Shown here piece after piece: positions 34,072 through 42,185 of a stretch of DNA of 64,000 nucleotides (position 1 is the first letter of the stretch; each line of letters starts with the position of its first letter). Source of the stretch: JANRLF01 sp033762815 (GTDB taxonomy: Bacteria > Bacteroidota > Bacteroidia > Chitinophagales > CAIOSU01); the NCBI GenBank assembly GCA_033762815.1, contig JANRLF010000006.1:62001-126000 (forward strand). Reading direction: 5' to 3'. Made by a program: the position numbers and the translations under genes. Below the pieces are notes generated by a model. It did not search any database and was not told the DNA's origin. It saw only the letters and a list, made by a program, of their open reading frames with translations.

Positions 34072-34090
34072 TAGTTTGAATCATGCTGAT

Positions 34091-35098
34091 ATGATTGATA
34101 CCGATATTTGTATTATTGGGGCCGGCCCGGTGGGATTGTTTGCCGTTTTTGAAGCAGGCCTCTTGAAACTGCGCTGCCACCTGGTAGATGCCTTGCCACA
34201 GATTGGCGGCCAGCTTTCCGAGATTTATCCCAAAAAACCGATTTATGATATCCCTGGTTTTCCGATAGTGATGGCCGAGGATTTGGTACAGGGGCTATTG
34301 AAACAAGCGGAGCCATTTAAACCCACCTTTACGTTGGGCGAAAGGGTTGAAAGCTTCGAACGCCAAGCCGACCAGTCGTTCATTGTGAGCACCAACGAAG
34401 GCACGCAAATCCATTGCAAGGTCATTTGCATTGCGGGCGGATTGGGTTGTTTCGAACCGCGCAAACCAGAACTGCCCGGCTTGGAAGCATTTGAAGGCAA
34501 GGGTATCGCTTATATGATATTGAACCCCGAGAAGTACCGCGATAAAAAAGTAATATTGGCTGGCGGCGGTGATTCCGCACTTGACTGGGCCATCTATCTG
34601 GCCGACGTGGCATCGGAGCTTACGCTGGTGCACCGTAGCCGTACCTTTAGAGGTGCCCCCGATTCGGTAGAGAAGGTGACCCATTTGGCCGAAGCTGGAA
34701 AAATCAAGCTGCACCTGAACTACAACCTTACCGGTCTTAACGGCAACGGCCACCTGAGCCAAGTACAGTTGACCAACAGCGAGAACGGCGAAACGGTGAA
34801 CATTGATACCGACTATCTCATACCCCTCTTCGGCCTAAGTCCAAAATTGGGGCCCATAGAGCATTGGGGGCTTAATTTGGACAAGAACTCCATACACGTA
34901 AATGTGGTCGATTTCGGAACCAATGTACCGGGCATATATGCCATCGGCGATATCAATACTTACCCCGGCAAGCTCAAGTTGATTCTCTGTGGTTTCCATG
35001 AAGCGGCATTGATGGCACAAGGTGCACACAAATACCTTTTCCCCGATCAAAAACTGACCTTGAAATATACCACCGTAAACGGAGTGACTGGGTTCTAA
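34091..35098 (+). CDS. Ferredoxin--NADP+ reductase (thioredoxin-reductase-like type)
   Basis: 335 residues from MIDTDICIIGAG. FAD site: IIGAGPVGLFAVFEAGL. NADP site: VILAGGGDSALDWAIYL followed by LVHRSRTFRGAPDS, whose HRS..FR arginines suit the 2'-phosphate of NADPH. The Cys-x-x-Cys of true thioredoxin reductases is absent, as in Bacillus YumC and Chlorobium FNR. C-terminal 'GIYAIGDINTYPGKLKLILCGFHEAALMAQ' closes the FAD site. It abuts the CrtU-like gene tail to tail and could supply reduced ferredoxin to the Rieske oxygenase beyond it. Confidence 0.9.
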   Translation: MIDTDICIIGAGPVGLFAVFEAGLLKLRCHLVDALPQIGGQLSEIYPKKPIYDIPGFPIVMAEDLVQGLLKQAEPFKPTFTLGERVESFERQADQSFIVSTNEGTQIHCKVICIAGGLGCFEPRKPELPGLEAFEGKGIAYMILNPEKYRDKKVILAGGGDSALDWAIYLADVASELTLVHRSRTFRGAPDSVEKVTHLAEAGKIKLHLNYNLTGLNGNGHLSQVQLTNSENGETVNIDTDYLIPLFGLSPKLGPIEHWGLNLDKNSIHVNVVDFGTNVPGIYAIGDINTYPGKLKLILCGFHEAALMAQGAHKYLFPDQKLTLKYTTVNGVTGF

Positions 35099-36604
35099 TT
35101 ACGCAAAAAGGCCTTTCAATGGCACGCTATCCAAACTTTGCTCCCTTACCCCCTCTTTGCTCATAATGTAGTTGGCCGCCAGAGCACCAGAGGTATAGGC
35201 CGCCTCCATCAACATGGTCGGGTTGTCCATTTTCACCCAATCGCCGGCAAGGTAGAGGCCTGGCACCTCAGTCCGTACCTCGGGCCTATTGGCGTACAAA
35301 CCCGTATGGAAGGCAGGGAAATCATGCCGGTGCTGAAAGAAACTGTGCTTTATCTGTATGTTCTTTAGTTCGGGAAAATAATGGTAAAACTCATCCAACA
35401 AGGCAGCTTGGATATCGGCATCAGTGCGCAGCGTATCCGGCAGGGCATAGCTGTGCAGTTCAAATATGCCCCCATGGTGCCGCTCGCTCCAGGCCCTAGA
35501 AGTCTTTTCCATTTTATGGTACAGGGTTACACTGTCCAATGCCTTGAACCGATCGGTAAAAATGAAGAACGGCAGGTCTTTTTTAGCCTCGAACCTATCC
35601 GTCCATATCCGCCATACGGCATAGCGGTCCGAGGGCTGTAAATGGCTTACTTGCTCATAGAATTTGGGGTAAGCCTTCAGGCTGGCAGACTGCTCTACCA
35701 AAGGCTTGATATGCTTCACATCGGTGCATAGCACCGCATAATCATACTCGCCGCCATTTACCAGCCATTTGCCATTTTCAAGGGCCAATTCCTGCACGGG
35801 GCTTTGCATACGGATATCCACCCCATGTTGCAGCATATACCGCTCGCAGTAGGCAATAAAACTGGCTTGGAAATCATCGTTCAGCACGTCGTACAGCAGC
35901 CCATCTTCATTGCTCAGGAAGTAGAAATGAAAGCCTTTGATAAGCTCCGCCATGCTCATTTTCTCCGGTTCGGAAAAAAAAGCACGGGCAAAGGAATTGA
36001 ATACCAGCCGCATCCGCTTGGGCATCATGGTGCGCTTGGCAAAGCTTTCAAAATCCTCTTTATCGAATTTTTTGAAAGTGCGTTCGCGGTCGTAGGTCAA
36101 GAGGTGCAAAAAGGGCATGCTCAGCGGATTGACCAAGGTGCCCCAGCCATACACGTCGCGTTTCTTCAAATCGAGCACATTCAAGCCGGGCGTGGCTTCC
36201 AGGCCCGCAAAGCCCATTTGGCTGCCATCGGCCAGTAGAATCAAATAATCATCTATGGGCACCAGATTATCAAATGCGCCGATGCGTTTCATAAAATCGC
36301 GCAAATTGTAGTACTGCCTAAAAAAGGCATGGAAGCCATGCTCCACGTTCAGGGTCTCGCCTTGGCTTTCGAAAGTCCAGGCACCCACCTTACCCCCCAA
36401 AAAGCGGTCTTTCTCGAATAGGGTCACTTTAAAGCCCCTTGCTGCCAGGTTCGATGCGGCGGATATGCCCGCCAAGCCCCCACCTATTACCGCCACCTTT
36501 CTTTCTTCCGATAGCCGCTCGGGGCTGTTGATATCAGGTTGGTAGATGCACTCCCTATAATGGTGCAGCTTGGCCCTGATTTTTCGGCGTAGCAGTTGCT
36601 TCAT
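35099..36604 (-). CDS. CrtU/zeta-carotene desaturase-like FAD oxidoreductase
   Basis: 501 residues. After a basic N-terminal extension (about 35 aa), VAVIGGGLAGISAASNLAARG binds FAD, followed by FEKDRFLGGKVGAW and the motif VEHGFHAFFRQYYNLRDFM, which is characteristic of CrtU/CruE-type carotene desaturase/methylases and zeta-carotene desaturase relatives. The C-terminal 'PGLYLAGDWVKMDNPTMLMEAAYTSG' is the second FAD block. It overlaps the upstream Rieske oxygenase gene by 50 bp, so they form an operon. No other crt gene is nearby, and the substrate might be a carotenoid or another polyene or aromatic pigment. Confidence 0.8.
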   Translation of the reverse strand: MKQLLRRKIRAKLHHYRECIYQPDINSPERLSEERKVAVIGGGLAGISAASNLAARGFKVTLFEKDRFLGGKVGAWTFESQGETLNVEHGFHAFFRQYYNLRDFMKRIGAFDNLVPIDDYLILLADGSQMGFAGLEATPGLNVLDLKKRDVYGWGTLVNPLSMPFLHLLTYDRERTFKKFDKEDFESFAKRTMMPKRMRLVFNSFARAFFSEPEKMSMAELIKGFHFYFLSNEDGLLYDVLNDDFQASFIAYCERYMLQHGVDIRMQSPVQELALENGKWLVNGGEYDYAVLCTDVKHIKPLVEQSASLKAYPKFYEQVSHLQPSDRYAVWRIWTDRFEAKKDLPFFIFTDRFKALDSVTLYHKMEKTSRAWSERHHGGIFELHSYALPDTLRTDADIQAALLDEFYHYFPELKNIQIKHSFFQHRHDFPAFHTGLYANRPEVRTEVPGLYLAGDWVKMDNPTMLMEAAYTSGALAANYIMSKEGVREQSLDSVPLKGLFA

Positions 36605-37592
36605 GCTTTTGCAGGTTGCGGTTCCATAGTTTTGAAAATTCGAAGGTAACGGTGTCCGAGGGTATCAATATATCGCGGTGGCCCGTAGCCGCTTGCAATC
36701 GTTTGTTGTTTTCCAAAAATACCAAGTCTTCCTCCACTATTTTGTTCGACTTGGCCAGCATAAAGGGCTTATCGAAAAAGAATAGCGGAAACTCATTGAA
36801 TATCTTTTGCCAGGCCGTTATTTGGCACATACTGATGGTATGTTCGTCCACCTGGAAAAAGTGCTCGTAAATGACCATCCGGCGCTTTTTGAACTGGATA
36901 TCGAGCTTGGAGGTGTGCGGAAACCAAAAACCGAACTTGGTTTTAATGCTCCTGTCAAAACCAAAGTAAAACTTGTCCCAAATATTGCCATCGTTGTGGC
37001 GCAGGTATTCGCCCGTCATCCAGGTATCCTGCACGTTCAGGTTAAAATCCACCTCCTCGGCATGTAAATGGCCCATAAAGTTTTTGATACTGTTGCGGTG
37101 CACGTGGTTGATGTGGTAGGCATCTATCAGGCTCTCCGCTACCAGCTTCAGGTCGGCATCCAGGTAGTGGTAGTTGTACACCAGGGGGTAGGCATCTAGC
37201 TCCGCCATGGGGGGTATGCTGGCCTGGGCCATTAGGGCCTCGTCGCCAATATACACCCATACGCCTTGGTGCCTCAGCTCCACGGGGTAGGCTTTCACCT
37301 TGATGGTACGGGGTATTTTCTCGCCCGCGGGCAAGGAAGGTATACAGGTACAGGCCCCCTGCGTGTCATACTCCCAGCCGTGGTAGCCGCACTTGATGGT
37401 TTCCCCCTTTACGTAGCCCAGGGAAAGGTTCACGTTGCGGTGGCAGCAGCGGTCTTCCACCACCCCTATTTTGCCCGATTCCGTTTTGAAGACCACCAGT
37501 TCCTCCCCCACTATCTTCTTCTTCAGTGGCTTGGCATCCTTCAGCTCGTCCAGCAGGCAAGCAAGGTACCATTGGTTTTTTATCATCTCCAT
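36555..37592 (-). CDS. Rieske non-heme iron oxygenase
   Basis: 345 residues. The Rieske 2Fe-2S motif is CxH...CxxH: 'DRCCHRNVNLSLGYVKGETIKCGYHGWEYD' at about 47-76. The mononuclear iron site is in 'SLIDAYHINHVHRNSI' (D-x2-H-x4-H type) with a third carboxylate expected downstream. The layout is that of vanillate demethylase or pheophorbide a oxygenase-type monooxygenases. Coupled to the CrtU-like desaturase by a 50-bp gene overlap, suggesting sequential modification of one substrate. The C-terminal tail is short and low in complexity (ATATPKNQGQAAPL). Confidence 0.88.
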   Translation of the reverse strand: MEMIKNQWYLACLLDELKDAKPLKKKIVGEELVVFKTESGKIGVVEDRCCHRNVNLSLGYVKGETIKCGYHGWEYDTQGACTCIPSLPAGEKIPRTIKVKAYPVELRHQGVWVYIGDEALMAQASIPPMAELDAYPLVYNYHYLDADLKLVAESLIDAYHINHVHRNSIKNFMGHLHAEEVDFNLNVQDTWMTGEYLRHNDGNIWDKFYFGFDRSIKTKFGFWFPHTSKLDIQFKKRRMVIYEHFFQVDEHTISMCQITAWQKIFNEFPLFFFDKPFMLAKSNKIVEEDLVFLENNKRLQAATGHRDILIPSDTVTFEFSKLWNRNLQKHEATATPKNQGQAAPL

Positions 37593-37975
37593 AGTTCAAC
37601 AAGCTAACCAAAATGATGCTAAATTGTTTCAATGGACCATTGCAGATTTACAATTTCAGCCTGCTTTGGTTTTGCAGGGATAGACCATTTCTTGTGTCTC
37701 TTGGTGGCGATTATAGGGTAGGATTATTCGCGGTGTTTTATTTTGCAGGAGTCCGACGAGAATGGGAGAAGTTTTCCACAATTTAAAGCGAGCCTCAATA
37801 GTTTAATCGGCTGTTTTTGAGTCTTTTGTATCAATTTATTATGCACACATGAGGTTTTAATGTGGATAATAGGATTTGCAATAGGGGGAGGCAAGGCATT
37901 ATCTTCGTAATAGAATTTGAGTACATTGAATCACAGTTAGGAATATTTTTTGTTAAATTTTACTATCTTGGTGCC
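37593..37975. other. Intergenic region, no gene seen
   Basis: Divergent promoter region of the Rieske and XRE-ImmA genes. TTG-N23-TAGCTTGT on the minus strand close to the Rieske start is a one-mismatch promoter candidate. Nothing else is supported. Confidence 0.35.
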
Positions 37976-39028
37976 ATGATTTCAAATCCAAAAATGATTA
38001 CTCTAGGTCGTGAGTCTAGAGGATTAACCCAAAAGGAATTGGCTAATCTCCTAAATATAACCCAAGGTAGTATGTCGAAACTTGAGCAAGGTGTGCTTCA
38101 TGCAAATGAGGATATGCTTTCGCTTTTAGGTAGGGAACTGAAATATCCCCCGTCATTTTTCACGCAAAAAGGAGATATTCTTCCAGAGAATTTTCTCTAC
38201 AGAAAGAAAGTCAGCCTATCGGGCACTATGTTGAAGCGCCAATCATCTTACATGGCAATATGCCGGTTAATGGTACAGCGGATGATTAGCACTAGTTTTG
38301 TACCACTTAGAAGATTCCCTGTCATCCAGGTTACAGAGGAGGTTTCCCCCAGAGATATAGCAAATGCTGTGAGGGAGCAATTGGATATACCCAAGGGGCC
38401 GATACTTAACCTAATCGAAGTTGTTGAGAAGAGTGGCATAATTGTTATCGGGATTGATTTAGATACCGATAAAGTTGCAGGTAAAGGCATCATAACTGAA
38501 GGAATACCAATAATTTATTATAACATAAACCTTCCTGCTGATAGACAACGTTTTACTATAGCACATGAGTTTGGTCATATTGTAATGCACTTAAACGTTT
38601 TCCCAGATGGTGATACTCAGGTAGAGATGGAAGCCAATAAGTTCGCCTCGGAATTTCTGATGCCTGCAGCACAAATACGTCAAGATCTTTCTGTACCGCT
38701 TAACTTAAGTTCATTAGGTGCCCTCAAAAAGAAATGGAAAGTTTCAATGTCCTCTTTGATTATTCGGGCTAAAGACTTAGGTATAATGAGTGACAGAGAA
38801 TTTACTTTTTTTATGTCGCGATTTTCACAATGGGGCTATAAAATGAGAGAACCTGCACAGTTCGATTTTTTGCCAGAGGAGACTTCCCTATATGAAGAAA
38901 TGATTGAGAGATTCGCTAAATATAAAGGAGTCGAAATTATAGATGTTCCAAAGCTATTTTATTTGGATCAAAAGGAATTTTTTGAAAAATATGGAGGTAA
39001 TTATAGGATGAAATATATGATAAATTAA
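37976..39028 (+). CDS. XRE-family regulator with ImmA/IrrE metallopeptidase domain
   Basis: 350 residues from MISNPKMITL. An N-terminal XRE helix-turn-helix (about 7-60: LGRESRGLTQKELANLLNITQGSMSKLEQG) is fused to an ImmA/IrrE domain with the zinc motif HEFGH at 197-201 and downstream glutamates in 'EMEANKFASEFLMPA'. Such proteins cleave a repressor or anti-factor, and relatives are stress regulators (IrrE/DdrO-type) or toxin regulators. The 38 in-frame codons upstream lack homology and are excluded. The locus is AT-rich and monocistronic, with a structured 140-nt element starting 5 bp after the stop. Confidence 0.9.
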   Translation: MISNPKMITLGRESRGLTQKELANLLNITQGSMSKLEQGVLHANEDMLSLLGRELKYPPSFFTQKGDILPENFLYRKKVSLSGTMLKRQSSYMAICRLMVQRMISTSFVPLRRFPVIQVTEEVSPRDIANAVREQLDIPKGPILNLIEVVEKSGIIVIGIDLDTDKVAGKGIITEGIPIIYYNINLPADRQRFTIAHEFGHIVMHLNVFPDGDTQVEMEANKFASEFLMPAAQIRQDLSVPLNLSSLGALKKKWKVSMSSLIIRAKDLGIMSDREFTFFMSRFSQWGYKMREPAQFDFLPEETSLYEEMIERFAKYKGVEIIDVPKLFYLDQKEFFEKYGGNYRMKYMIN

Positions 39029-39032
39029 AAAG

Positions 39033-39172
39033 CCTGAACCTTTAGAGAAAGGCCCAGGCCTTCGAAAACTGGCAACAAGGTTGGTTACCTTGCAGCAATC
39101 AGCTTCAATCTACCAAGAACAAAGCTACAATAAGCTCGCCAGTTTTTCAAGACCCCTTTCTCTTAGGTCAGG
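39033..39172 (-). ncRNA. Candidate structured RNA (nested long hairpin, 140 nt)
   Basis: Two long-range helices are nested: 39033-39052 pairs with 39155-39172 (8 + 3 + 5 bp with a small internal loop and a bulge), and GAAAACTGGC at 39064-39073 pairs with 39138-39148 (10 bp, one bulged T). Inside lies a perfect hairpin CAAGGT-TGGTT-ACCTTG at 39076-39092 and AGCTT/AAGCT pairing options. On the minus strand the structure ends in T5, like an intrinsic terminator, which favours a minus-strand RNA. No TAnnTTTG box is visible. It could alternatively be an extended 3' hairpin of the XRE-ImmA transcript. Confidence 0.5.
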
Positions 39173-39317
39173 TATTCCGTCATTAAAAAATGTTAAGAAC
39201 CTGAAGTAATTGTTTACCAGCAAAGCATTCTAGGAATGATAGTGTCTACACGACAAAGGGAGAAGCCCCCTATGGGCAAGGCTATGAATTGTTTTATTTA
39301 TTTTTAATTGTTTTATA

Positions 39318-39665
39318 ATGTATAAATATCAAATATTTAAAGGTCAAAATGACCAGTACTACTTCCGTTTGAAAGCTGGTAACGGAGAAACCATCTTAAG
39401 TAGCGAAGGCTATACAACAAAGCAATCCTGCGAAGCTGGTATTGCCTCTGTGAGAGTGCACTCGCCTTTTGATGAAAACTATGTTAGGCTTACTTCATCT
39501 AACAGTCAGTACTATTTTAATCTCAGGGCAAAAAACTGGGAAGTTATAGGTAAAAGCGAAACCTATACCACCTCATATGCGCGAGATAATGGTATTGATG
39601 CCGTTAAGCGAGAGGGGCCCTTCGCTCCTGTAGAGGACTTAACTCTTTCAAACAGTTATTATTGA
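39318..39665 (+). CDS. YegP/DUF1508 protein, two tandem domains
   Basis: 115 residues made of two DUF1508 repeats. Unit one is 'YQIFKGQNDQYYFRLKAGNGETILSSEGYTTKQSCEAGIASV', and unit two 'VRLTSSNSQYYFNLRAKNWEVIGKSETYTTSYARDNGIDAV'. Each shows the (Y/F)F.L.A.N.E.I..SE.Y.....(A/C)..GI.SV pattern. The function is unknown; E. coli YegP is induced under envelope and other stress. Two small genes follow on the same strand and may be cotranscribed. Confidence 0.92.
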   Translation: MYKYQIFKGQNDQYYFRLKAGNGETILSSEGYTTKQSCEAGIASVRVHSPFDENYVRLTSSNSQYYFNLRAKNWEVIGKSETYTTSYARDNGIDAVKREGPFAPVEDLTLSNSYY

Positions 39666-39676
39666 TTTTTTTCACC

Positions 39677-39699
39677 GGGTACAGGCCTTGCCTGTACCC
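39677..39699. repeat. Perfect 10-bp inverted repeat after yegP
   Basis: GGGTACAGGC-CTT-GCCTGTACCC forms a strong hairpin 12 bp after the YegP stop. It has T7 upstream but no T run downstream, so it is an attenuator-like or mRNA-stabilising hairpin rather than a standard terminator. Confidence 0.6.
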
Positions 39700-39716
39700 A
39701 AACTTAAAATTGTTTT

Positions 39717-39896
39717 ATGAAAAATTTTTATTTAGTACAAAGGTCTGTACAGCCTATAAGTCAAGATGCAGCATACTTAAGTATCAGATCTGGTAGAATT
39801 GATATTGCTACAACAGGTAGCAATTCAAAAATGCTAGTTGGAACAATATGTCTTTGCCTGTTGATTGCAACAATTGCGCACGTAAGTAAAAAGTAA
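39717..39896 (+). CDS. 59-residue small membrane protein
   Basis: ATG to TAA frame of 59 codons: N-terminal polar part (MKNFYLVQRSVQPISQDA) and a C-terminal helix KMLVGTICLCLLIATIAHVSKK, which is a plausible tail anchor. It lies between the DUF1508 gene and another small gene on the same strand with short gaps. I do not recognise a family; the call rests on position and on the hydrophobic C-terminus. Confidence 0.4.
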   Translation: MKNFYLVQRSVQPISQDAAYLSIRSGRIDIATTGSNSKMLVGTICLCLLIATIAHVSKK

Positions 39897-39922
39897 TTTA
39901 ATAAGTCTAAAAACGAAAAATT

Positions 39923-40096
39923 ATGGCTAAAAACAAACCCACAGGGGACGGACATCGCATAGGTGCTGTTCGTAATCGCTCACAAGTCTTTAACCCAAAA
40001 ACTGAACAGTATGTGAAACGTGACACTACTACTGGCAGGTTCATAGACGTTAAAACCAGTGGAGGCCCATTTAAAGGTGTAAGAAAAGAGAAGTAA
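39923..40096 (+). CDS. 57-residue conserved small protein (GDGHR..AV.NRSQ family)
   Basis: The frame encodes MAKNKPTGDGHRIGAVRNRS followed by QVFNPKTEQYVKRDTTTGRF and IDVKTSGGPFKGVRKEK. This 'P.GDGHR.GAV..RSQ.(F/Y)NPKT..(W/Y)VKRD..TGRF.DVK..G.PFKGVRKE' pattern is a widespread small-protein family of unknown function, always about 55-60 residues, very basic and free of Cys. It is too short for most gene callers. A strong terminator follows directly. Confidence 0.8.
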   Translation: MAKNKPTGDGHRIGAVRNRSQVFNPKTEQYVKRDTTTGRFIDVKTSGGPFKGVRKEK

Positions 40097-40106
40097 AGTA
40101 AGGAGA

Positions 40107-40153
40107 GTGAGAGGCTTCAAATAGAAGCCTCTCACCATTTGTTAATTTTTCCC
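40107..40153 (+). terminator. Intrinsic terminator of the yegP small-gene cluster
   Basis: A perfect 12-bp stem GTGAGAGGCTTC / GAAGCCTCTCAC with a 5-nt loop is followed by a T-rich stretch (TTTGTTAATTTTT). Confidence 0.85.
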
Positions 40154-40256
40154 CCTTGTTCCAAGTAGATAAGCTGCGCTAATTGACTCGCAACGGGGGG
40201 AATAATAACAGCTTTTTCTTAAATAACTCCCTCTGAAACTAAAACATAGTTGGAGC

Positions 40257-41102
40257 ATGGATGGAAAAATCAACGCCTTTATTCTGATAGCTTTTGCCGT
40301 TGCTATGGCTATATACGGCATGGGTGAGGCGTATCATTCATTTAGGCTGTTTTATGTAGGCAAAATGGTGGAATTGGAAGTAGAAAGTTGCCGCGAGATG
40401 CCTGGGGGTCGTTATTCTAATCCCTATACTTTAATTAAAGCGAAAGGTTTTGATGAAAGTATCAAATTAGTGGAGTTTGAGTGCTATTCTATAGGGAAGT
40501 GTTTAATGTTTAAGTACGTGCCTGGTATGGGTATACGACGGGTTTATAGCAAATCGCTGGCGAGGCAGATTTACACAGAAATTAAAGCCAACCTTAGCAT
40601 GGCGGTTATGAGCCTTCCCTTTGTTATGTATGGCTTTATACAATTTGTAAAACGGGGAAGGCAAAAGTTCATGGTAGTGTATCGCAGGGCGCGTGCAAGC
40701 TACAGCATTAGAAGCAACATTGGTGTGTATCAGCTTATAAACCGCAATTTATTTATAACTTATCAACTGCTGCCAAGTATAATGATTGTGTACATAAATT
40801 GGATATTACTGCTAAAAGTTGGGCAGGGCTTGTTGTTGGTTGAAGGCGTAAATTCGTTTCTTTGTGGGTGCCTAATGGCCTTATACCTGTGTTACCTGTT
40901 TCTGCTTTCTCCTTATTTAATTGAGTGGCTTTATGAGTTAAAATTTGGCAACAATGAATATGTTGTTTTATTACGTACAGGTGTACAAATAGTATTGCTG
41001 TTATACTTTATGGTCACCCTTACTCGGTCATTATTGCTTGATGGGGTTACATTTAAGCTTACCACGGATAATTTTTTAGAGTTTTTAGGTGTACATATGT
41101 AG
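40257..41102 (+). CDS. Multi-pass membrane protein, unknown
   Basis: 281 residues. An N-terminal TM helix (AFILIAFAVAMAIYGMG) precedes a beta-rich DUF3592-like segment ('VGKMVELEVESCREMPGGRYSNPYTLIKAKGF'). Four further TM helices follow (LSMAVMSLPFVMYGFIQFV, LLPSIMIVYINWILLL, LCGCLMALYLCYLFLL and VQIVLLLYFMVTLTRSLLL). No family can be named with confidence. The gene is moderately AT-rich and has no operon partner. Confidence 0.55.
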   Translation: MDGKINAFILIAFAVAMAIYGMGEAYHSFRLFYVGKMVELEVESCREMPGGRYSNPYTLIKAKGFDESIKLVEFECYSIGKCLMFKYVPGMGIRRVYSKSLARQIYTEIKANLSMAVMSLPFVMYGFIQFVKRGRQKFMVVYRRARASYSIRSNIGVYQLINRNLFITYQLLPSIMIVYINWILLLKVGQGLLLVEGVNSFLCGCLMALYLCYLFLLSPYLIEWLYELKFGNNEYVVLLRTGVQIVLLLYFMVTLTRSLLLDGVTFKLTTDNFLEFLGVHM

Positions 41103-41144
41103 CCTACCCACTGTTGTGCCTAGCTTTCAGCTAAGTACAACTAG

Positions 41145-41165
41145 TATGGTAGCTTACAGCTACCT
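41145..41165. repeat. Short palindromic repeat GGTAGCTTACAGCTACC
   Basis: A near-perfect palindrome; a related unit (GGTAGCTTTCAGCTAC) occurs around 58711-58726, and part of it also at 41119-41133. REP-like. Confidence 0.45.
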
Positions 41166-41560
41166 TCCGTAAGGAACCCCGCCGAATGATATTTACCCCC
41201 ACCCAACCATCACCACATCGCCCCAAAAAAAACCACCCACCGAACACCTACCCACTGCATGCTGGCCGGGGCACATTTCAGGTCGCTAGCTACCCTAGCC
41301 TGCCACTGAGCATATACCCATTTACCCATTTTTTGATTTGGATTATTCGCACTAAGTGCTTACCATTGATAATGTGCTGATGTGCTAATGTGCTGGTGTG
41401 CTGGTGTGCTGATTGATTTGAAAATTTGGTGATTTGGAAATTTTTAGTCCCTCTCCCCGGCGTGTGTCTGTGGGAAGGCAGGGAGAGGAACTGAGGAAAA
41501 AACAAAAAAACACACTCATTTTAACAGAAATTACTGACAATCAATAAACTAATGCAAACT

Positions 41561-41670
41561 GAAGTACTACTGAAGTACCACTGAAGTATCACCGAAATAC
41601 TACTGAAACTATACTGAAGTACTACTGAAACATCACTGAAGTACTACCGAAATACTACCGAAACAGCTTT
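41561..41670 (-). repeat. 11-bp phased tandem array, divergent type (noncoding)
   Basis: Ten units of exactly 11 bp start with GAA at 41561, 41572, 41583, 41594, 41605, 41616, 41627, 41638, 41649 and 41660 (plus strand); consensus GAAGTACTACT. In the orientation that is open in the other arrays it contains in-frame stops, so the period is kept without coding capacity. It ends in GAAACAGCTTTTTT as copy 1 does. Confidence 0.9.
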
Positions 41671-41852
41671 TTTGATGCTTCAATGAATTTGGAAATTTGG
41701 TGATTTGAAAATTTGAAAATGGCAAAGTGCAATTGTAAATCTGAAATCGTAAATCGTAAATCCCTCTACTTTCTACCCTCTACGAAAAGAGAAAAAACAA
41801 AAAAACACACTTTTTACACAACACATTGATAAACACCCAATTAATAAGATTT

Positions 41853-41962
41853 GAACTACCTGCGAGATACCCTTGAACACCCCTTGAAGCACCTGCGAGA
41901 TACCCTTGAAGTACCCGCGAACACCCCTTGAACTACCTGCGAAATACCTGCGAAACGGCTTT
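41853..41962 (-). repeat. 11-bp phased tandem array, copy 2
   Basis: Ten units of exactly 11 bp beginning GAA or GAG at 41853, 41864, 41875, 41886, 41897, 41908, 41919, 41930, 41941 and 41952. Same two unit flavours as the arrays at 4484 and 57639. Confidence 0.9.
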
Positions 41963-42185
41963 TTTAAGCAAAATCCAGTTTCGGGCATGGGGAACAATCT
42001 CCCGTAGCTGGGATGGCTATGGTAGTTAATCCACAAGCTTCCATGATGTTGGTTAAGATACGTTTTTAGGGATTGTATAAAATAGCTGAACCGCAGGAGA
42101 TTAATTATTTATTTAAACCGTAACTACTTGATGGCATTAATATTGATTGAGTATTTGCCTAATTCTAACCCAAAAACAACCAATT

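Larger units (their letters stand above)
41205..41970 (-). repeat. Composite dispersed repeat, copy 2 (double array)
   Basis: Same module order as copy 1 on the minus strand, but the array plus T-rich module is present twice: array 41853-41962, T-rich module, GATTTACGATTTCAGATTTACAA, CAAATTTCCAAATTCATTG, then array 41561-41670, a second T-rich module, hairpin CCTCTCCC (41450-41457) / GGGAGAGG (41481-41488), CACATCAGCA repeats, and the palindrome GCACTAAGTGC (41349-41359). The two arrays have different unit consensus sequences, so this is not a simple fresh duplication. No gene is seen between 41103 and 42185. Confidence 0.8.

Noticed and set aside
39033..39172. Retron msr-msd RNA
   Set aside because: No reverse transcriptase gene is nearby and the required priming-guanosine context is not evident.
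39033..39172. Integron attC site
   Set aside because: Core sites RYYYAAC/GTTRRRY are not recognisable and no integrase or cassette array is present.
41561..41962. Tandem arrays as a CRISPR
   Set aside because: Units are 11 bp, contiguous, without spacers, and no cas gene is present in the window.
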